This document shows positions 35,171-44,153 of a DNA stretch of 64,000 bases, piece after piece. Source of the stretch: Planctomycetota bacterium (lineage in GTDB: Bacteria; Planctomycetota; PUPC01; JACPCR01); contig JACPCR010000057.1 in NCBI GenBank assembly GCA_016179685.1, forward strand, positions 53,438-117,437. The letters run 5' to 3'. The number at the start of each line of letters is the position of its first letter. Position 1 is the first letter of the stretch. The position numbers and the translations under genes are program-made. The notes below the pieces were generated by a model that did not search any database, had not been told where the DNA came from, and saw nothing but the letters and a program-made list of their open reading frames with translations.

Positions 35171-35948
35171 AATCCCTGGCAGCAGCAGCGGAGAGGAAGG
35201 ATCTCCGCCGGAACAGTCGGCCGCCGGGCAGCCTCTCCTCCGCGCCAGCAGCCTGCGGAAGGTGTATCGGGACGGGACTCGGGAGCTGGAAGTGCTCCGT
35301 GGAGTGAATCTCCAAATTGAGACTAGCCAGATTCTCGCTATCATAGGGGCCTCCGGAAGCGGCAAGAGCACGCTCCTGCATCTCCTCGGCCTGCTCGACC
35401 GGCCCACGTCGGGACAGATTTTCTACCGGGGCCGGGAGCTGACGGGCCTGAAGGAGCGCGAGCGTGCGGCGATGCGGACCCGGGAATTCGGATTTGTCTT
35501 CCAGATGTTCCACCTGCTTCCCGATCTCGACGCCCAGGAAAATACCATGCTCCCCGCCCTGATCGGACCCGGCCTCTTCGGCAGCCCGTTGCCTCGCTCC
35601 CGAGCGTGGAAGCGCTCGGCGGACCTGCTGGCCCGTCTCGGCCTCGCCCATCGGCTGCGGCATCGGCCCTCTCAACTCTCGGGCGGCGAGAAACAAAGGG
35701 TGGCCATCGCCCGGGCGCTGATGAACGCGCCCGCCATCGTCTTCTGCGACGAACCGACGGGCAACCTCGACGCGGCCACGAGCGCCGAAATCTATCAACT
35801 CCTGCTGGACCTCAACCGTGAAGATCGCCAGACGTTCGTCCTCGTCACCCATGAAATGGACCTGGCCGCCCGGGCCCACCGTGTTCTGCGAATGACGGAT
35901 GGCCGCCTCTCCTCCGGGGACGAAAGCGCGCCCGCTCTCTCGTCCTGA
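35163..35948 (+). CDS. LolD-type ABC transporter ATP-binding protein
   Basis: 261 residues from the ATG at 35163, which overlaps the permease stop (ATGAGTAA), a sign of translational coupling. It has Walker A GASGSGKSTL, signature LSGGEKQRVAIARAL and Walker B IVFCDEPTGNLD, followed by the switch His in VTHEMD. FVFQMFHLLPDLDAQENTMLP is typical of the LolD/MacB ATPase subgroup. It powers the adjacent permease from the cytoplasm. The ~25 N-terminal residues before the first strand are an extra, low-complexity lead. Confidence 0.9.
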   Translation: MSKIPGSSSGEEGSPPEQSAAGQPLLRASSLRKVYRDGTRELEVLRGVNLQIETSQILAIIGASGSGKSTLLHLLGLLDRPTSGQIFYRGRELTGLKERERAAMRTREFGFVFQMFHLLPDLDAQENTMLPALIGPGLFGSPLPRSRAWKRSADLLARLGLAHRLRHRPSQLSGGEKQRVAIARALMNAPAIVFCDEPTGNLDAATSAEIYQLLLDLNREDRQTFVLVTHEMDLAARAHRVLRMTDGRLSSGDESAPALSS

Positions 35949-35954
35949 CGAGAC

Positions 35955-36000
35955 CGCCATCGACGCCGGACGCGCGGAGACGCATCCGGCGTCGATGGCG
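35955..36000. repeat. Perfect 16-bp hairpin before the FHA/HD-GYP gene
   Basis: CGCCATCGACGCCGGA (35955-35970) and its exact inverse (35985-36000) flank a 14-nt loop. It lies 7 nt after the LolD stop and 4 nt before the ATG at 36005. It could end the lolCD transcript or shape the next gene's start. Confidence 0.65.
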
Positions 36001-36004
36001 ACGA

Positions 36005-37558
36005 ATGGATTCCTTCGACGAAACTGGAACCATGCCCTCCCTTCGAGTTCAGACCGGACCCAATCGCGGACAGATGTTCCCCATCGCGGAGACGCCGGTG
36101 ACCATCGGCCGGGAAGCATCCTGCACGATCCAGATTCACGACAGCGCGGCTTCCCGGGCCCATGCCGAGGTCTTCCGCATCGGCGAGATGTGCTTCGTGC
36201 GCGATCTCCACAGCCGGAACAACACCTACGTCAACGATCAGAAGATCGAGGAGGAGCTGCTGCGGGCCGGGGACAAGATTCGGATCGGCAGTACCCTGTT
36301 CGTTTTCGAGGACCTGGAGACGCGAGCGCATGCGGTGGACGCCGAGGCGCCGGTGCCGGGGGTCCGATACCACGAGGGCGACGCGTCCGAGCAGACCGTG
36401 GAGCTGCATCTGGACCGCAACCAGCTCGACGAACTGCGTGCCGCCGGTTACGGGAAGGAGGCCGCCGTCCATCTCGGCATCCTCCTCGAGCTGTCGAAGA
36501 CGATCAGCGCGGAACACCACCTCAAGCCGCTCATGGATAAGCTCATTCAAGTCTCCGCCGAGGGCATCAGGGCCAAGCACGGCATCCTCTTCCTCCGGGA
36601 CTCCAGGTCCGACCAGTTCGTCCCCAAGGCACGCGCCGGAGGCGAAGGCACCAGCGAGGTCAAGGTCAGCCGCACCATCATCCGCAAGTGCATCCAGCAC
36701 GGCCGGCCCATCCTCACCAGCGACGCGGCGTCCGATGCCCGCTTCAAGACCACCGAAAGCGTCATCCAGAAGGGCATCCATTCCGTCATCTGCGTGCCTC
36801 TCGTCTCGCTCGATCGCATCATCGGCATCATGTACTTCGAGTCCGCTGGCCTCCAGCACCCGTTCAAGCCGGAGGACCTGGACCTGATGACGGCGGTGGG
36901 GTTTCAGGCCGCCATTGCCATTCAGAACGTGCTCATGCAGGCGCAGCAGCGCCGAATCCTCGCCGGGGCCATCCGGACGCTGATCACGGCGATGGAAAAG
37001 CAGAATCCGACGACGCAGGGCCACTCCGAGCGCGTCTGTACCTACTCCGCCGCGGTGGCCCAGGAGATGGGCCTCTCAGAGGCCGCCAATAATAACGTCC
37101 AACTGGCCGCCCTTCTCCACGACATCGGCAAGATCGCCCTCGTGGCCGATCGCGGCCGGAGCGGAGAGGGTCCCGCCTCGGCCGTCGAGGAGCACGTCCA
37201 CCAGGGCGTCCGACTCCTCGAGAACATGCCCGGCCTCGAAGACATCCTGCCCGGTATCAAGCACCACCATGAAAAGGTCGACGGCTCCGGCGTGCCCGAA
37301 CATCTGACGGGCGACAAAATCCCTCTGATCGCCAAGATCGTGGCCGCGGCTAATGAATTCGATCACCTCATGACTTCCAAGGGAGAAAGCGGCACCGGCC
37401 TGAGCACCAAAGAAGCTCTCTTGCAGCTCCGTGAGCTCAGCGGTAAGACCCTGGACAGCGACGTCGTCGCCGCCCTGATCGTCGCACACCGCCGCGGCAC
37501 CCTCTTCTCCCCAAAGACCATCTTCGAACAGGCCGCCCCAGCAAAGACTGAAGCATGA
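36005..37558 (+). CDS. FHA-GAF-HD-GYP signalling protein
   Basis: 517 residues from 36005 (508 if the ATG at 36032 is used). The FHA domain (about 13-105) has IGREASC, SRAHAEV and HSRNNTYVN, the residues that read phosphothreonine. A GAF domain follows (about 155-310), then an HD-GYP-type domain with LLHDIGKIAL (H372, D373) and HHHEKVDGSGVPEHLTGDKIPLIAKIVAAAN. HD-GYP domains hydrolyse c-di-GMP; here the GYP triplet is GVP, so activity may be altered. It reads like a link between Ser/Thr phosphorylation and cyclic-dinucleotide signalling. The giant kinase three genes upstream is the natural writer. The nadB gene overlaps its stop by 4 nt. Confidence 0.88.
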   Translation: MDSFDETGTMPSLRVQTGPNRGQMFPIAETPVTIGREASCTIQIHDSAASRAHAEVFRIGEMCFVRDLHSRNNTYVNDQKIEEELLRAGDKIRIGSTLFVFEDLETRAHAVDAEAPVPGVRYHEGDASEQTVELHLDRNQLDELRAAGYGKEAAVHLGILLELSKTISAEHHLKPLMDKLIQVSAEGIRAKHGILFLRDSRSDQFVPKARAGGEGTSEVKVSRTIIRKCIQHGRPILTSDAASDARFKTTESVIQKGIHSVICVPLVSLDRIIGIMYFESAGLQHPFKPEDLDLMTAVGFQAAIAIQNVLMQAQQRRILAGAIRTLITAMEKQNPTTQGHSERVCTYSAAVAQEMGLSEAANNNVQLAALLHDIGKIALVADRGRSGEGPASAVEEHVHQGVRLLENMPGLEDILPGIKHHHEKVDGSGVPEHLTGDKIPLIAKIVAAANEFDHLMTSKGESGTGLSTKEALLQLRELSGKTLDSDVVAALIVAHRRGTLFSPKTIFEQAAPAKTEA

Positions 37559-39168
37559 ATCCTCAAGACCTCCCGGGGCGATATCTCCTCGGTTTCGACA
37601 CCCAGCGCCATACCCACCTCTTCACGGACGTGGCCATCGTCGGAAGCGGCGTCGCCGGCCTGCGGGCCGCCATCCAGGCCGCCCAGCACGCGGACGTGCT
37701 CATCATCACCAAGGATAAGATCAGCGACGGAAGCACGCCGCATGCCCAGGGCGGTATCGCCGCCGTACTCCAGCCGGACGATAGCTTCGAGAGCCACATC
37801 GCCGATACGCTCGCCGCCGGGCACGGCCTCTCCGAAATGGAGGTCGTCAGCGCGGTGGTGCGCGAGGGGCCACGCCTCATCCAGGAGATGATCCAGTGGG
37901 GGACGAACTTCGATCGGATGGGGGACGAGCTGCACTTCGCCCGCGAAGGAGGCCATTCCGCGGCACGCATCATCCATGCCCTCGGCGATTCCACCGGCTA
38001 TGAGATCGAACGCTGCCTCGTGGAGAAAGTGCGCTCCATCCCCAATATCCGGACCCTCGAATATACCTTCGCCGTGGACCTCCTCACCGATGGGGGGCGC
38101 TGCGTCGGCCTCCTCATCCATAGCTGGCGCGACGGCCTCCAATGCGTGTGGGCCAAGCAGACCCTGGTCGCGACCGGCGGCTGCGGCCAGGTCTACCGCG
38201 AAACCACGAACCCGACCGTCGTCACCGGCGACGGCATGGCCGTCGCCTACCGCGGCGGGGCCGTTCTTCAGGACATGGAGTTCGTCCAGTTCCATCCGAC
38301 GACCCTTTACGTGGCCGGGGCCACCCGCGCCCTGATCTCCGAGGCCGTCCGCGGCGAGGGCGGCATCCTCGTGAACCGGTCGGGCGAGCGTTTCATGCCG
38401 CGCTATCACGACAAGGCCGAGCTGGCGCCCCGTGACGCCGTCAGCCTCGCCATTGTGTCCGAAATGAAGGCGACCGGCGACACGAACGTCTACCTCGATG
38501 TGCGCCACATCCCCAAGAAGGCGTTCCAGGCCCGATTCCCGCGAATCTTCCGCCTCTGCGAACAGTTCGATATCGACATCGCCAAGGAGCCCATCCCCGT
38601 CCGGCCCAGCCAGCATTACATGGTCGGGGGAATCAAGACGGACCTCCACGGCAGCACGAATGTGCAGAACCTCTATGCCTGCGGCGAGGTGGCTTCCACC
38701 GGCCTCCACGGGGCCAATCGCCTCGGCAGCAATTCCCTCCTCGAAGGCCTCGTCTTCGGCTTCCTCAGCGGCGAAGCCGCAGGCCTCGCCGCCGCTCGCT
38801 CCCCCGGACCGTCCCAGGTCTACCGCATCCGGCACGAGCCGGAGTTCCCCGATCACCTGCCCATGGACCTCCGGGACCTGCGCAATTCTCTCCAGAGCGA
38901 AATGTGGCGCGACGTGGCTATCGAGCGCGACGAGGAACACCTTCAAACCGCCTTGACCCGCGTCGAGCATTGGAATCGGTACGCGCTTCGCACCGAGTTC
39001 GACTCGCTCTCGGGCTGGGAAATCCAGAACATGCTCACCGTGGCGCGCCTGATCGGCCAGTGCGCCCTGTCCCGCACGGAGAGCCGTGGCGTTCATTTCC
39101 GCCGCGACTACCCCCAGCAGGACGACCTCCGGTGGAAGCGCCACAGCACGGTGCAAAGAACCTCATGA
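37555..39168 (+). CDS. nadB: L-aspartate oxidase
   Basis: 537 residues. It oxidises L-aspartate to iminoaspartate with FAD, the first step of NAD synthesis. The N-terminal dinucleotide motif VAIVGSGVAGLRAAIQAA is followed by SDGSTPHAQGGIAAV, family-typical HPTTLYVAG, EAVRGEGGILVN and RPSQHYMVGGIKTD, and NLYACGEVASTGLHGANRLGSNSLLEGLVFG. These favour L-aspartate oxidase over succinate dehydrogenase. Its ATGA overlaps the end of the FHA/HD-GYP gene, so it is co-translated with a signalling gene, an unexpected pairing. No nadA or nadC is in the window. Its TGA lies within a dispersed repeat. Confidence 0.93.
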   Translation: MNPQDLPGRYLLGFDTQRHTHLFTDVAIVGSGVAGLRAAIQAAQHADVLIITKDKISDGSTPHAQGGIAAVLQPDDSFESHIADTLAAGHGLSEMEVVSAVVREGPRLIQEMIQWGTNFDRMGDELHFAREGGHSAARIIHALGDSTGYEIERCLVEKVRSIPNIRTLEYTFAVDLLTDGGRCVGLLIHSWRDGLQCVWAKQTLVATGGCGQVYRETTNPTVVTGDGMAVAYRGGAVLQDMEFVQFHPTTLYVAGATRALISEAVRGEGGILVNRSGERFMPRYHDKAELAPRDAVSLAIVSEMKATGDTNVYLDVRHIPKKAFQARFPRIFRLCEQFDIDIAKEPIPVRPSQHYMVGGIKTDLHGSTNVQNLYACGEVASTGLHGANRLGSNSLLEGLVFGFLSGEAAGLAAARSPGPSQVYRIRHEPEFPDHLPMDLRDLRNSLQSEMWRDVAIERDEEHLQTALTRVEHWNRYALRTEFDSLSGWEIQNMLTVARLIGQCALSRTESRGVHFRRDYPQQDDLRWKRHSTVQRTS

Positions 39169-39260
39169 AATCCGCGAGCCCGAAGGGCGTAGCGAGAAAT
39201 GCCCTCGGCCTTCGGCCTCTGCCATTTCATATTCTGAAATCCGCCTGCCGGCGGATTTCA
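39166..39260. repeat. TGAAATCCGC repeat, copy 3 (supplies a stop codon)
   Basis: It starts with TGAAATCCGCGAGCCCGAAG at the nadB stop and continues with a CTCGGCCTTCGGCCTCTGCC palindrome. It ends with the perfect 11-bp hairpin TGAAATCCGCC...GGCGGATTTCA (39235-39260). It is longer and more rearranged than copies 1 and 2. Confidence 0.75.
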
Positions 39261-39329
39261 ACAAGAATTTCTGTTTCCACCCCTCCTGAAACAAGCAACC
39301 CCTGAAACGGATTCTTCCGAGGATGGCCC

Positions 39330-40322
39330 ATGAACACACTTCGCGTTGGCGTCATCGGGCTGGGCATCGGCGTCCAGCATCTCCGGTGCTACCAGGCCCT
39401 CCCCGGCGTCGAGATCGCCGCCGCAGGCGATCAGGTCGAGAGCGTCGTCCGCCAGCGGGCCGACGAGTTCCACGCCCGGGCCTACACGGACCCCCTGGCC
39501 ATGCTCGAAAAGGAGAGGCTGGACGCCGTCAGCCTCTGCACGCCGCCGAAGTCGCATCGCGAGTTGACGGAGGCCGCCGCCCGCGCCGGCACTCATGTCC
39601 TGTGCGAAAAGCCCATGGCCCCCTCCCTCGCGGACTGCGACGCCATGATGGACGCCTGCCGCCGCGCTGGCGTCCTGCTCATGATCGCCCAGAAAAAACG
39701 ATTCCACCCGTTCGTGCAGCGGACCAGGGCCGCCATCGAGTCGGACTTCGGACCCATCCGCTGGGCCGTCGCCAAGTACGCCCTCGGCCGCGTCCCCAAG
39801 GACTGGTTCTGGCAGGAAAATGACGGCGGGGGACCCCTCCTGGAAAATACCATCCACACCGTCGACCAGCTCCGCTACCTCATGGGCGAGGTCTCCACCG
39901 TCTACGCCGAAGGCGATAACCTCTTCAACCCCGCCTACAGGCCCCAGATCGACGTCGCCGCTTTCACCCTCCGATTCGCCAACGGCTCCATCGCCGCCGT
40001 CGGCGCCGGCCAGGCCACCGAATGGGCCTTCGCCAATGAGTTCTTCTTCTTCGCCTGCGACGGCGGTGAAATCCGCTTCAGCGGACCCTTCGACCGGCCC
40101 GACCGCTGGTGGCTCGGCCGGCGCGACCAGATCCATGCCTGCGAGGAGGAGTCTCTCCCGCCCTTCGACGCCTTCCGCGCCGAGATCGAACACTTCCTCC
40201 ACTGCGTACGCACCGGCGAGAAACCGCTCATCCCGGGGCCCGACGGCCGCGCCTCCGTCGCCGTCTGCCTCGCCGTCAAGGAAAGCGCACGCGCACGACG
40301 GCCGATCACCCCCGGCGCTTAG
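39330..40322 (+). CDS. Gfo/Idh/MocA family oxidoreductase
   Basis: 330 residues. The N-terminal Rossmann fold has VGVIGLGIGVQHL, and VLCEKPMAPSLADCD carries the family's EKP motif with the substrate-site Lys. DGGGPLLENTIHTVDQLRYLMG gives the catalytic Asp/His pair region (HTVD). Such enzymes oxidise or reduce sugars and inositols with NAD(P). The exact sugar is unknown. It lies 161 nt after nadB, across a repeat. Its TAG overlaps the first base of another dispersed repeat family. Confidence 0.9.
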   Translation: MNTLRVGVIGLGIGVQHLRCYQALPGVEIAAAGDQVESVVRQRADEFHARAYTDPLAMLEKERLDAVSLCTPPKSHRELTEAAARAGTHVLCEKPMAPSLADCDAMMDACRRAGVLLMIAQKKRFHPFVQRTRAAIESDFGPIRWAVAKYALGRVPKDWFWQENDGGGPLLENTIHTVDQLRYLMGEVSTVYAEGDNLFNPAYRPQIDVAAFTLRFANGSIAAVGAGQATEWAFANEFFFFACDGGEIRFSGPFDRPDRWWLGRRDQIHACEEESLPPFDAFRAEIEHFLHCVRTGEKPLIPGPDGRASVAVCLAVKESARARRPITPGA

Positions 40323-40342
40323 CGAAGCGTTGCCTCAAACCG
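40320..40342. repeat. AGCGAAG...CTCAAACCG repeat, copy 1 (overlaps a stop codon)
   Basis: TAGCGAAGCGTTGCCTCAAA followed by CCG. The TAG is the stop of the oxidoreductase gene. Related copies, in the other strand's sense, are at 51186-51209 and 59771-59794. Confidence 0.7.
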
Positions 40343-40377
40343 CAATCTGCGAATGCCTCTTGGGGAGCGAGGCCGCG

Positions 40378-43300
40378 TTAAGGCCCCTGGAGCAGCTTGA
40401 GCCGGATGTCGCGGAACTCGCCGCGGATGTTCGAGTAAATGCCCACCACGCCCTTCTTGAAGGTGTTGTCCTCGATCTGGAGGTAGGCGCGTCCGTCGAT
40501 GAAGACCGAGAAATAGTTTCCCTTGACCGCCACGGCCAGATCATGCCAGTGGGCATACCAGTTCCCCGCAAAGGTCTCCTTGCTGAACCAGTCGTAGAGC
40601 TCCGGCCCCTTCTTCGCCCCGCAGTCCACAAACTGCCCGCACGTCAGGGCATACTGCGTGGCGTCCTTCGTGCCAAAACCGTCCGAGGCGGGGTCCTTTC
40701 CCGGATGCCGCCGCACGTAGAGGCGCACGGACGCGCCGGCAGGGATGCGGACCTGGGCGCTCATGATGTAGTTGCGCCACTCGGGACTGCCCGTCTCGAG
40801 AGTCGGATTGATCCCCTCCCCGCAGAGGATGCCGCTGTCGCCCGCGTTGATCACCGTCCACCGGCCGTTGCCGAACTGTTTCCAGCCCTCGGTGTTGCGG
40901 CCGTTGAACAGCTTCATCATGGCCTCGTCCTTTCGCAGCTCCTTGGCGAGCCAGAGGGCCGGCGCCTGCCGCGCGATCCATTCCTCGGAGGGCCGGCCCA
41001 CCACGAGCAGGTTGTCCACGATTACCTTCCCATTGTTGTTTCCGATGAGGGGCACCCAGGTCCCCGTGCCGGGAAAATCGTAGGCCTGCACCTCGCGCTG
41101 GTCCACCAGAAGGCGGACCTTGTTGCGATTCCAATGAAGCCGGACCTTGTGGGTATGGTCGACGCCCGAGGCGATCGGCTCGATTTTCACGGGCGTAGCG
41201 GCGTTCCCCTGCCGCATCTTGTTGTGCGTGCCGATCCAGTAGCCGACCTTCCTGCAGGAAATCTCGGAATAATGATACTCCTTGTGCCGGCCCTCAGGGT
41301 CCATGAATCCCAACCGGAAGAGGGATTCCTCGCGCTCGAAAATGACGTCCGCGCTGATTTCGACCTCCGAGATCATCGGCAGCATGCCCTGGATGAACGA
41401 GCCGCGGGTGCCCGGTATCCTCGGGTAAAACATTCCCCTGATGATCATGTGCTCGCCTTCGAGCGCAAACCAATCGGTCGCCTGGACCGGACTCGAGAAA
41501 TCGTAATAGAGCTGCACCTTGCCCTTGCTTTCGGGTATGGCGCTGCCCTTGCCCGTGAAGAGCGGCGAGAGCGTCCAGCCCTCGTAATACCAGCGAGCGA
41601 TGGCCTCCCGGAGGTCCTTCGCATCGGCCTTCAACTCCTCCGCCGACGTCGCCGCCTCCGTCGCTTCCGTCTGTTTGGACTGGTAGAGCAGCCACCAGCC
41701 GCGCTCGATCTCCACCCCGCCGTGCAGAAACTCGTCCTTGGGAAACGCCAGGGGCAGCATCTCGTTTGCTGAAAGCATCCCCGCAGGCTCCGTGAAAACG
41801 TCTTGCCCCTGCTTGAAATAGAGCCGGTTGCTCTCGACCTTGTCGACGGGGGCGAAGGTGGTGCCTACCTTGACCTTCTGCCCCTTGTGGCTCTCGACCC
41901 ACTTTTCCACGGCGGTTGTCCAGCGGCTCTTGACCAGCTCGAGCGACTGCGCATCCACCTCCGCCCAGTGCCGGTATTTCTCCCACACGATGCGCTCGCC
42001 CTCCCTCGCGCCCTCGAGCTGCTTCTCGACCCGCGCGGAAAAACGCCTCACCTCATCGAGCGCGCCATCATGGTCGTTGAGCTGCGCCAGTGGCTGCATC
42101 TCCTGCCGGTAACTGTCATAAATCTTCTTCGCCTTCTCCTCCGCCGTCTCCGATGCCTTCACCGCCACCGGCTCGAAGCGCTCCTCCAGTTCCGTCACCC
42201 ATCGCTTCACCTCCTCCTCGATGGGCGGCAACAAGTGCTCCTGGATGAGCAGGATCTGCGCCCGGGACTCCTGCGTCTGGCCCGCGACGCGCAGCTCCTC
42301 CGCCTTCTTCAGGATTTTCTGGATGAAGACCTTGGCCCGTTCCGCCGATTCGTTGCGGAGGTCCGCCGCTGGCTTCGCCACCTGCGCAGCGTTGTACCGC
42401 GTCCAGAATTCCGTGAGCTGGTCATACGCCTTTCGAAACTGGTCCTGCTGCAGCATCTCGAGCGAGACCGGATAAAGCTTCTCCCATTCCTGCCGGGCCG
42501 CATTCTCGTACCGGCTCTTCCACTCCTGGATAGCCCGCTCCGCCTCGACGCCCTCGACGGTCCTGCCCGCCTCCTCCACCACCTGCTGATATCGGTTGAT
42601 CACATCCAGATAGAGGCCCGGGTTCTCCGACGCGAACTGGCGCGCCTGGCGCAGCTTCGCCTGGACGCCCTCGCGGGCGGACGGCAGCACCTCCTCCTTC
42701 TTCTCCGGCCCCTTCATCTCGTTGTAGCCGTAGTAGCCCAGCCCGCCGAGGAGTCCGAGGATGATGGACCACATGACCACGCGGTAGATGGCCCGGGCGA
42801 CCTCGAATTTGGACTGCCGGAATTCCGCGGCGGCTACCACCTCCGGGGCCGCGGGGACCCCTGCGGCCGCGGTGCCGCCGCCGCCGGACCCGGCCAGCGC
42901 CAGCGGAGCGGCCGGACCCGAGCCGCTCGACGCGCCCGCTAAAGAGAGGTCCCCGAAGGCGATCGTCGGAATGGGATCGCTGGCGGCCGGAGCGCCCCCG
43001 GCAGCCTCGAGAGCCGGGCTTCCTCCCGGCGATGCTTCGCCCGATTCGAGCGGAGCGAGCGCCGGCGTCGCCGGGGCGGGTTGGACCGTCCGCAGGGCCC
43101 CGAGGGCCTCACGGGCCGAAGGAAAGCGCCGGGCCCGATCCCGCTCCATCATCCGCGCCAGGACATCGGACAACCCCTTCGGCAGGCCCGGGTCCTGCTC
43201 GTGGGCCGCCAGCGGCGCATTCTCCGAGATGTTGATCCGGAGTTGAACCGGATTGTCGGCCAGGAACGGCGGCGTGCCGCAGAGGGCGTGGTAGGCGATG

Positions 43301-44031
43301 GCCCCGAGCGAGTAGAGGTCGCTGAGCGCGTCGGGCGACGCCCCGCCGGCCTCCTCGGGGCTCATGTAGAAGGGCAGCCGGGCTTCCTCCTCTTCGGGCG
43401 AGCCGGGCGATCCAAAATCGAGAATCTTGAGGTCGCCCCCCGGCCCGACCAGGAAATGGGACGGGCGCAGGCTGCCGCGGTGTATGCCCGCCGCGGTTTC
43501 CGCCTCGACCAGGACCCCGAGGGCCTGCTCGAGCATCCTGGCCACCGCGGGCGGCGGCAGCCGCCCCTGCTTCCGGAGCACCGTTTCGAGGCTGGGCGAC
43601 TCGACCAACTCCGCGCTGACGAAGGCGAACCCCTGATCGGAGCCCATGGCGAAGGCGCGTACCAGGCGGGGCTGGGCGAGCTTGGCCACCGCCTTCGCAG
43701 ATTCCATGTAGGACCGCACCCATTCGGGATTCTTTGCCCGGGCCAGTTCGAAAACCTTCAACGCCACGGTCTGATTCCGGTCCCTTCGCACCGCCCGGTA
43801 GGTCGTGCTGTGGACTCCCTTGCCAATGAGACTCTTCAGATCATGGCCAGCGATGACGCGGCCGGCCGCGGCCGGCTTCGCGGCATCCAAGGCGGGGCCT
43901 GCAGCCGGAGCGGATGATGCCCCGAAGACGCTCCCGCACTTGGGACACTGAAATTTCTGACCCGGCGAGACCGGGCCAGAAGCGCTCGGGCTTCCACATT
44001 TGGGGCACATGACAATGGCCGAAGCGGCCAT
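40378..44031 (-). CDS. Membrane pseudokinase with C-terminal DUF1080-like domains
   Basis: 1,217 residues; GAGG lies 7 nt before the ATG at 44031. It has an N-terminal zinc finger (CPKCGSPS...CPKCGSVFG) and a kinase-like domain at ~62-315. The VALK lysine (K92) and DFG (205-207) are kept. The catalytic loop reads IHRGSLRPSH instead of HRDxKxxN, losing the catalytic Asp, Lys and Asn. A Pro/Ala/Ser-rich linker, one membrane helix (~415-436) and a long coiled-coil region follow. The C-terminal ~380 residues have two beta-sandwich stretches of DUF1080 (concanavalin-like) type, e.g. MKLFNGRNTEGWKQFGNGRWTV. It is predicted to be an inactive kinase that binds glycans or another ligand outside. It converges on the oxidoreductase gene. 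Confidence 0.82.
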   Translation of the reverse strand: MAASAIVMCPKCGSPSASGPVSPGQKFQCPKCGSVFGASSAPAAGPALDAAKPAAAGRVIAGHDLKSLIGKGVHSTTYRAVRRDRNQTVALKVFELARAKNPEWVRSYMESAKAVAKLAQPRLVRAFAMGSDQGFAFVSAELVESPSLETVLRKQGRLPPPAVARMLEQALGVLVEAETAAGIHRGSLRPSHFLVGPGGDLKILDFGSPGSPEEEEARLPFYMSPEEAGGASPDALSDLYSLGAIAYHALCGTPPFLADNPVQLRINISENAPLAAHEQDPGLPKGLSDVLARMMERDRARRFPSAREALGALRTVQPAPATPALAPLESGEASPGGSPALEAAGGAPAASDPIPTIAFGDLSLAGASSGSGPAAPLALAGSGGGGTAAAGVPAAPEVVAAAEFRQSKFEVARAIYRVVMWSIILGLLGGLGYYGYNEMKGPEKKEEVLPSAREGVQAKLRQARQFASENPGLYLDVINRYQQVVEEAGRTVEGVEAERAIQEWKSRYENAARQEWEKLYPVSLEMLQQDQFRKAYDQLTEFWTRYNAAQVAKPAADLRNESAERAKVFIQKILKKAEELRVAGQTQESRAQILLIQEHLLPPIEEEVKRWVTELEERFEPVAVKASETAEEKAKKIYDSYRQEMQPLAQLNDHDGALDEVRRFSARVEKQLEGAREGERIVWEKYRHWAEVDAQSLELVKSRWTTAVEKWVESHKGQKVKVGTTFAPVDKVESNRLYFKQGQDVFTEPAGMLSANEMLPLAFPKDEFLHGGVEIERGWWLLYQSKQTEATEAATSAEELKADAKDLREAIARWYYEGWTLSPLFTGKGSAIPESKGKVQLYYDFSSPVQATDWFALEGEHMIIRGMFYPRIPGTRGSFIQGMLPMISEVEISADVIFEREESLFRLGFMDPEGRHKEYHYSEISCRKVGYWIGTHNKMRQGNAATPVKIEPIASGVDHTHKVRLHWNRNKVRLLVDQREVQAYDFPGTGTWVPLIGNNNGKVIVDNLLVVGRPSEEWIARQAPALWLAKELRKDEAMMKLFNGRNTEGWKQFGNGRWTVINAGDSGILCGEGINPTLETGSPEWRNYIMSAQVRIPAGASVRLYVRRHPGKDPASDGFGTKDATQYALTCGQFVDCGAKKGPELYDWFSKETFAGNWYAHWHDLAVAVKGNYFSVFIDGRAYLQIEDNTFKKGVVGIYSNIRGEFRDIRLKLLQGP

Positions 44032-44110
44032 GGAGGCACCTCGGAGGGCGTGTCCTGGGATTTCGTTCCCTCAAGGCGGGCGATATGCGCAACCTAGCAA
44101 GGCTCGGCAA

Positions 44111-44142
44111 GGTGTCCCGCTAGACAAGTCTGGCGGGACACC
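44111..44142. repeat. ACAAGTCTGG hairpin family, copy 2
   Basis: GGTGTCCCGC and GCGGGACACC are perfect 10-bp arms, and the middle AGACAAGTCT is itself palindromic, giving a near-continuous 32-nt hairpin. It lies upstream of the pseudokinase gene. Confidence 0.7.
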
Positions 44143-44153
44143 CTGCAACATCT

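Noticed and set aside
44036..44100. GGCGGGCGATATGCGCAACC similar to GGCGGGCGAAACCCGCAACC near 24040
   Set aside because: The match is short and partial and could be chance in GC-rich DNA.
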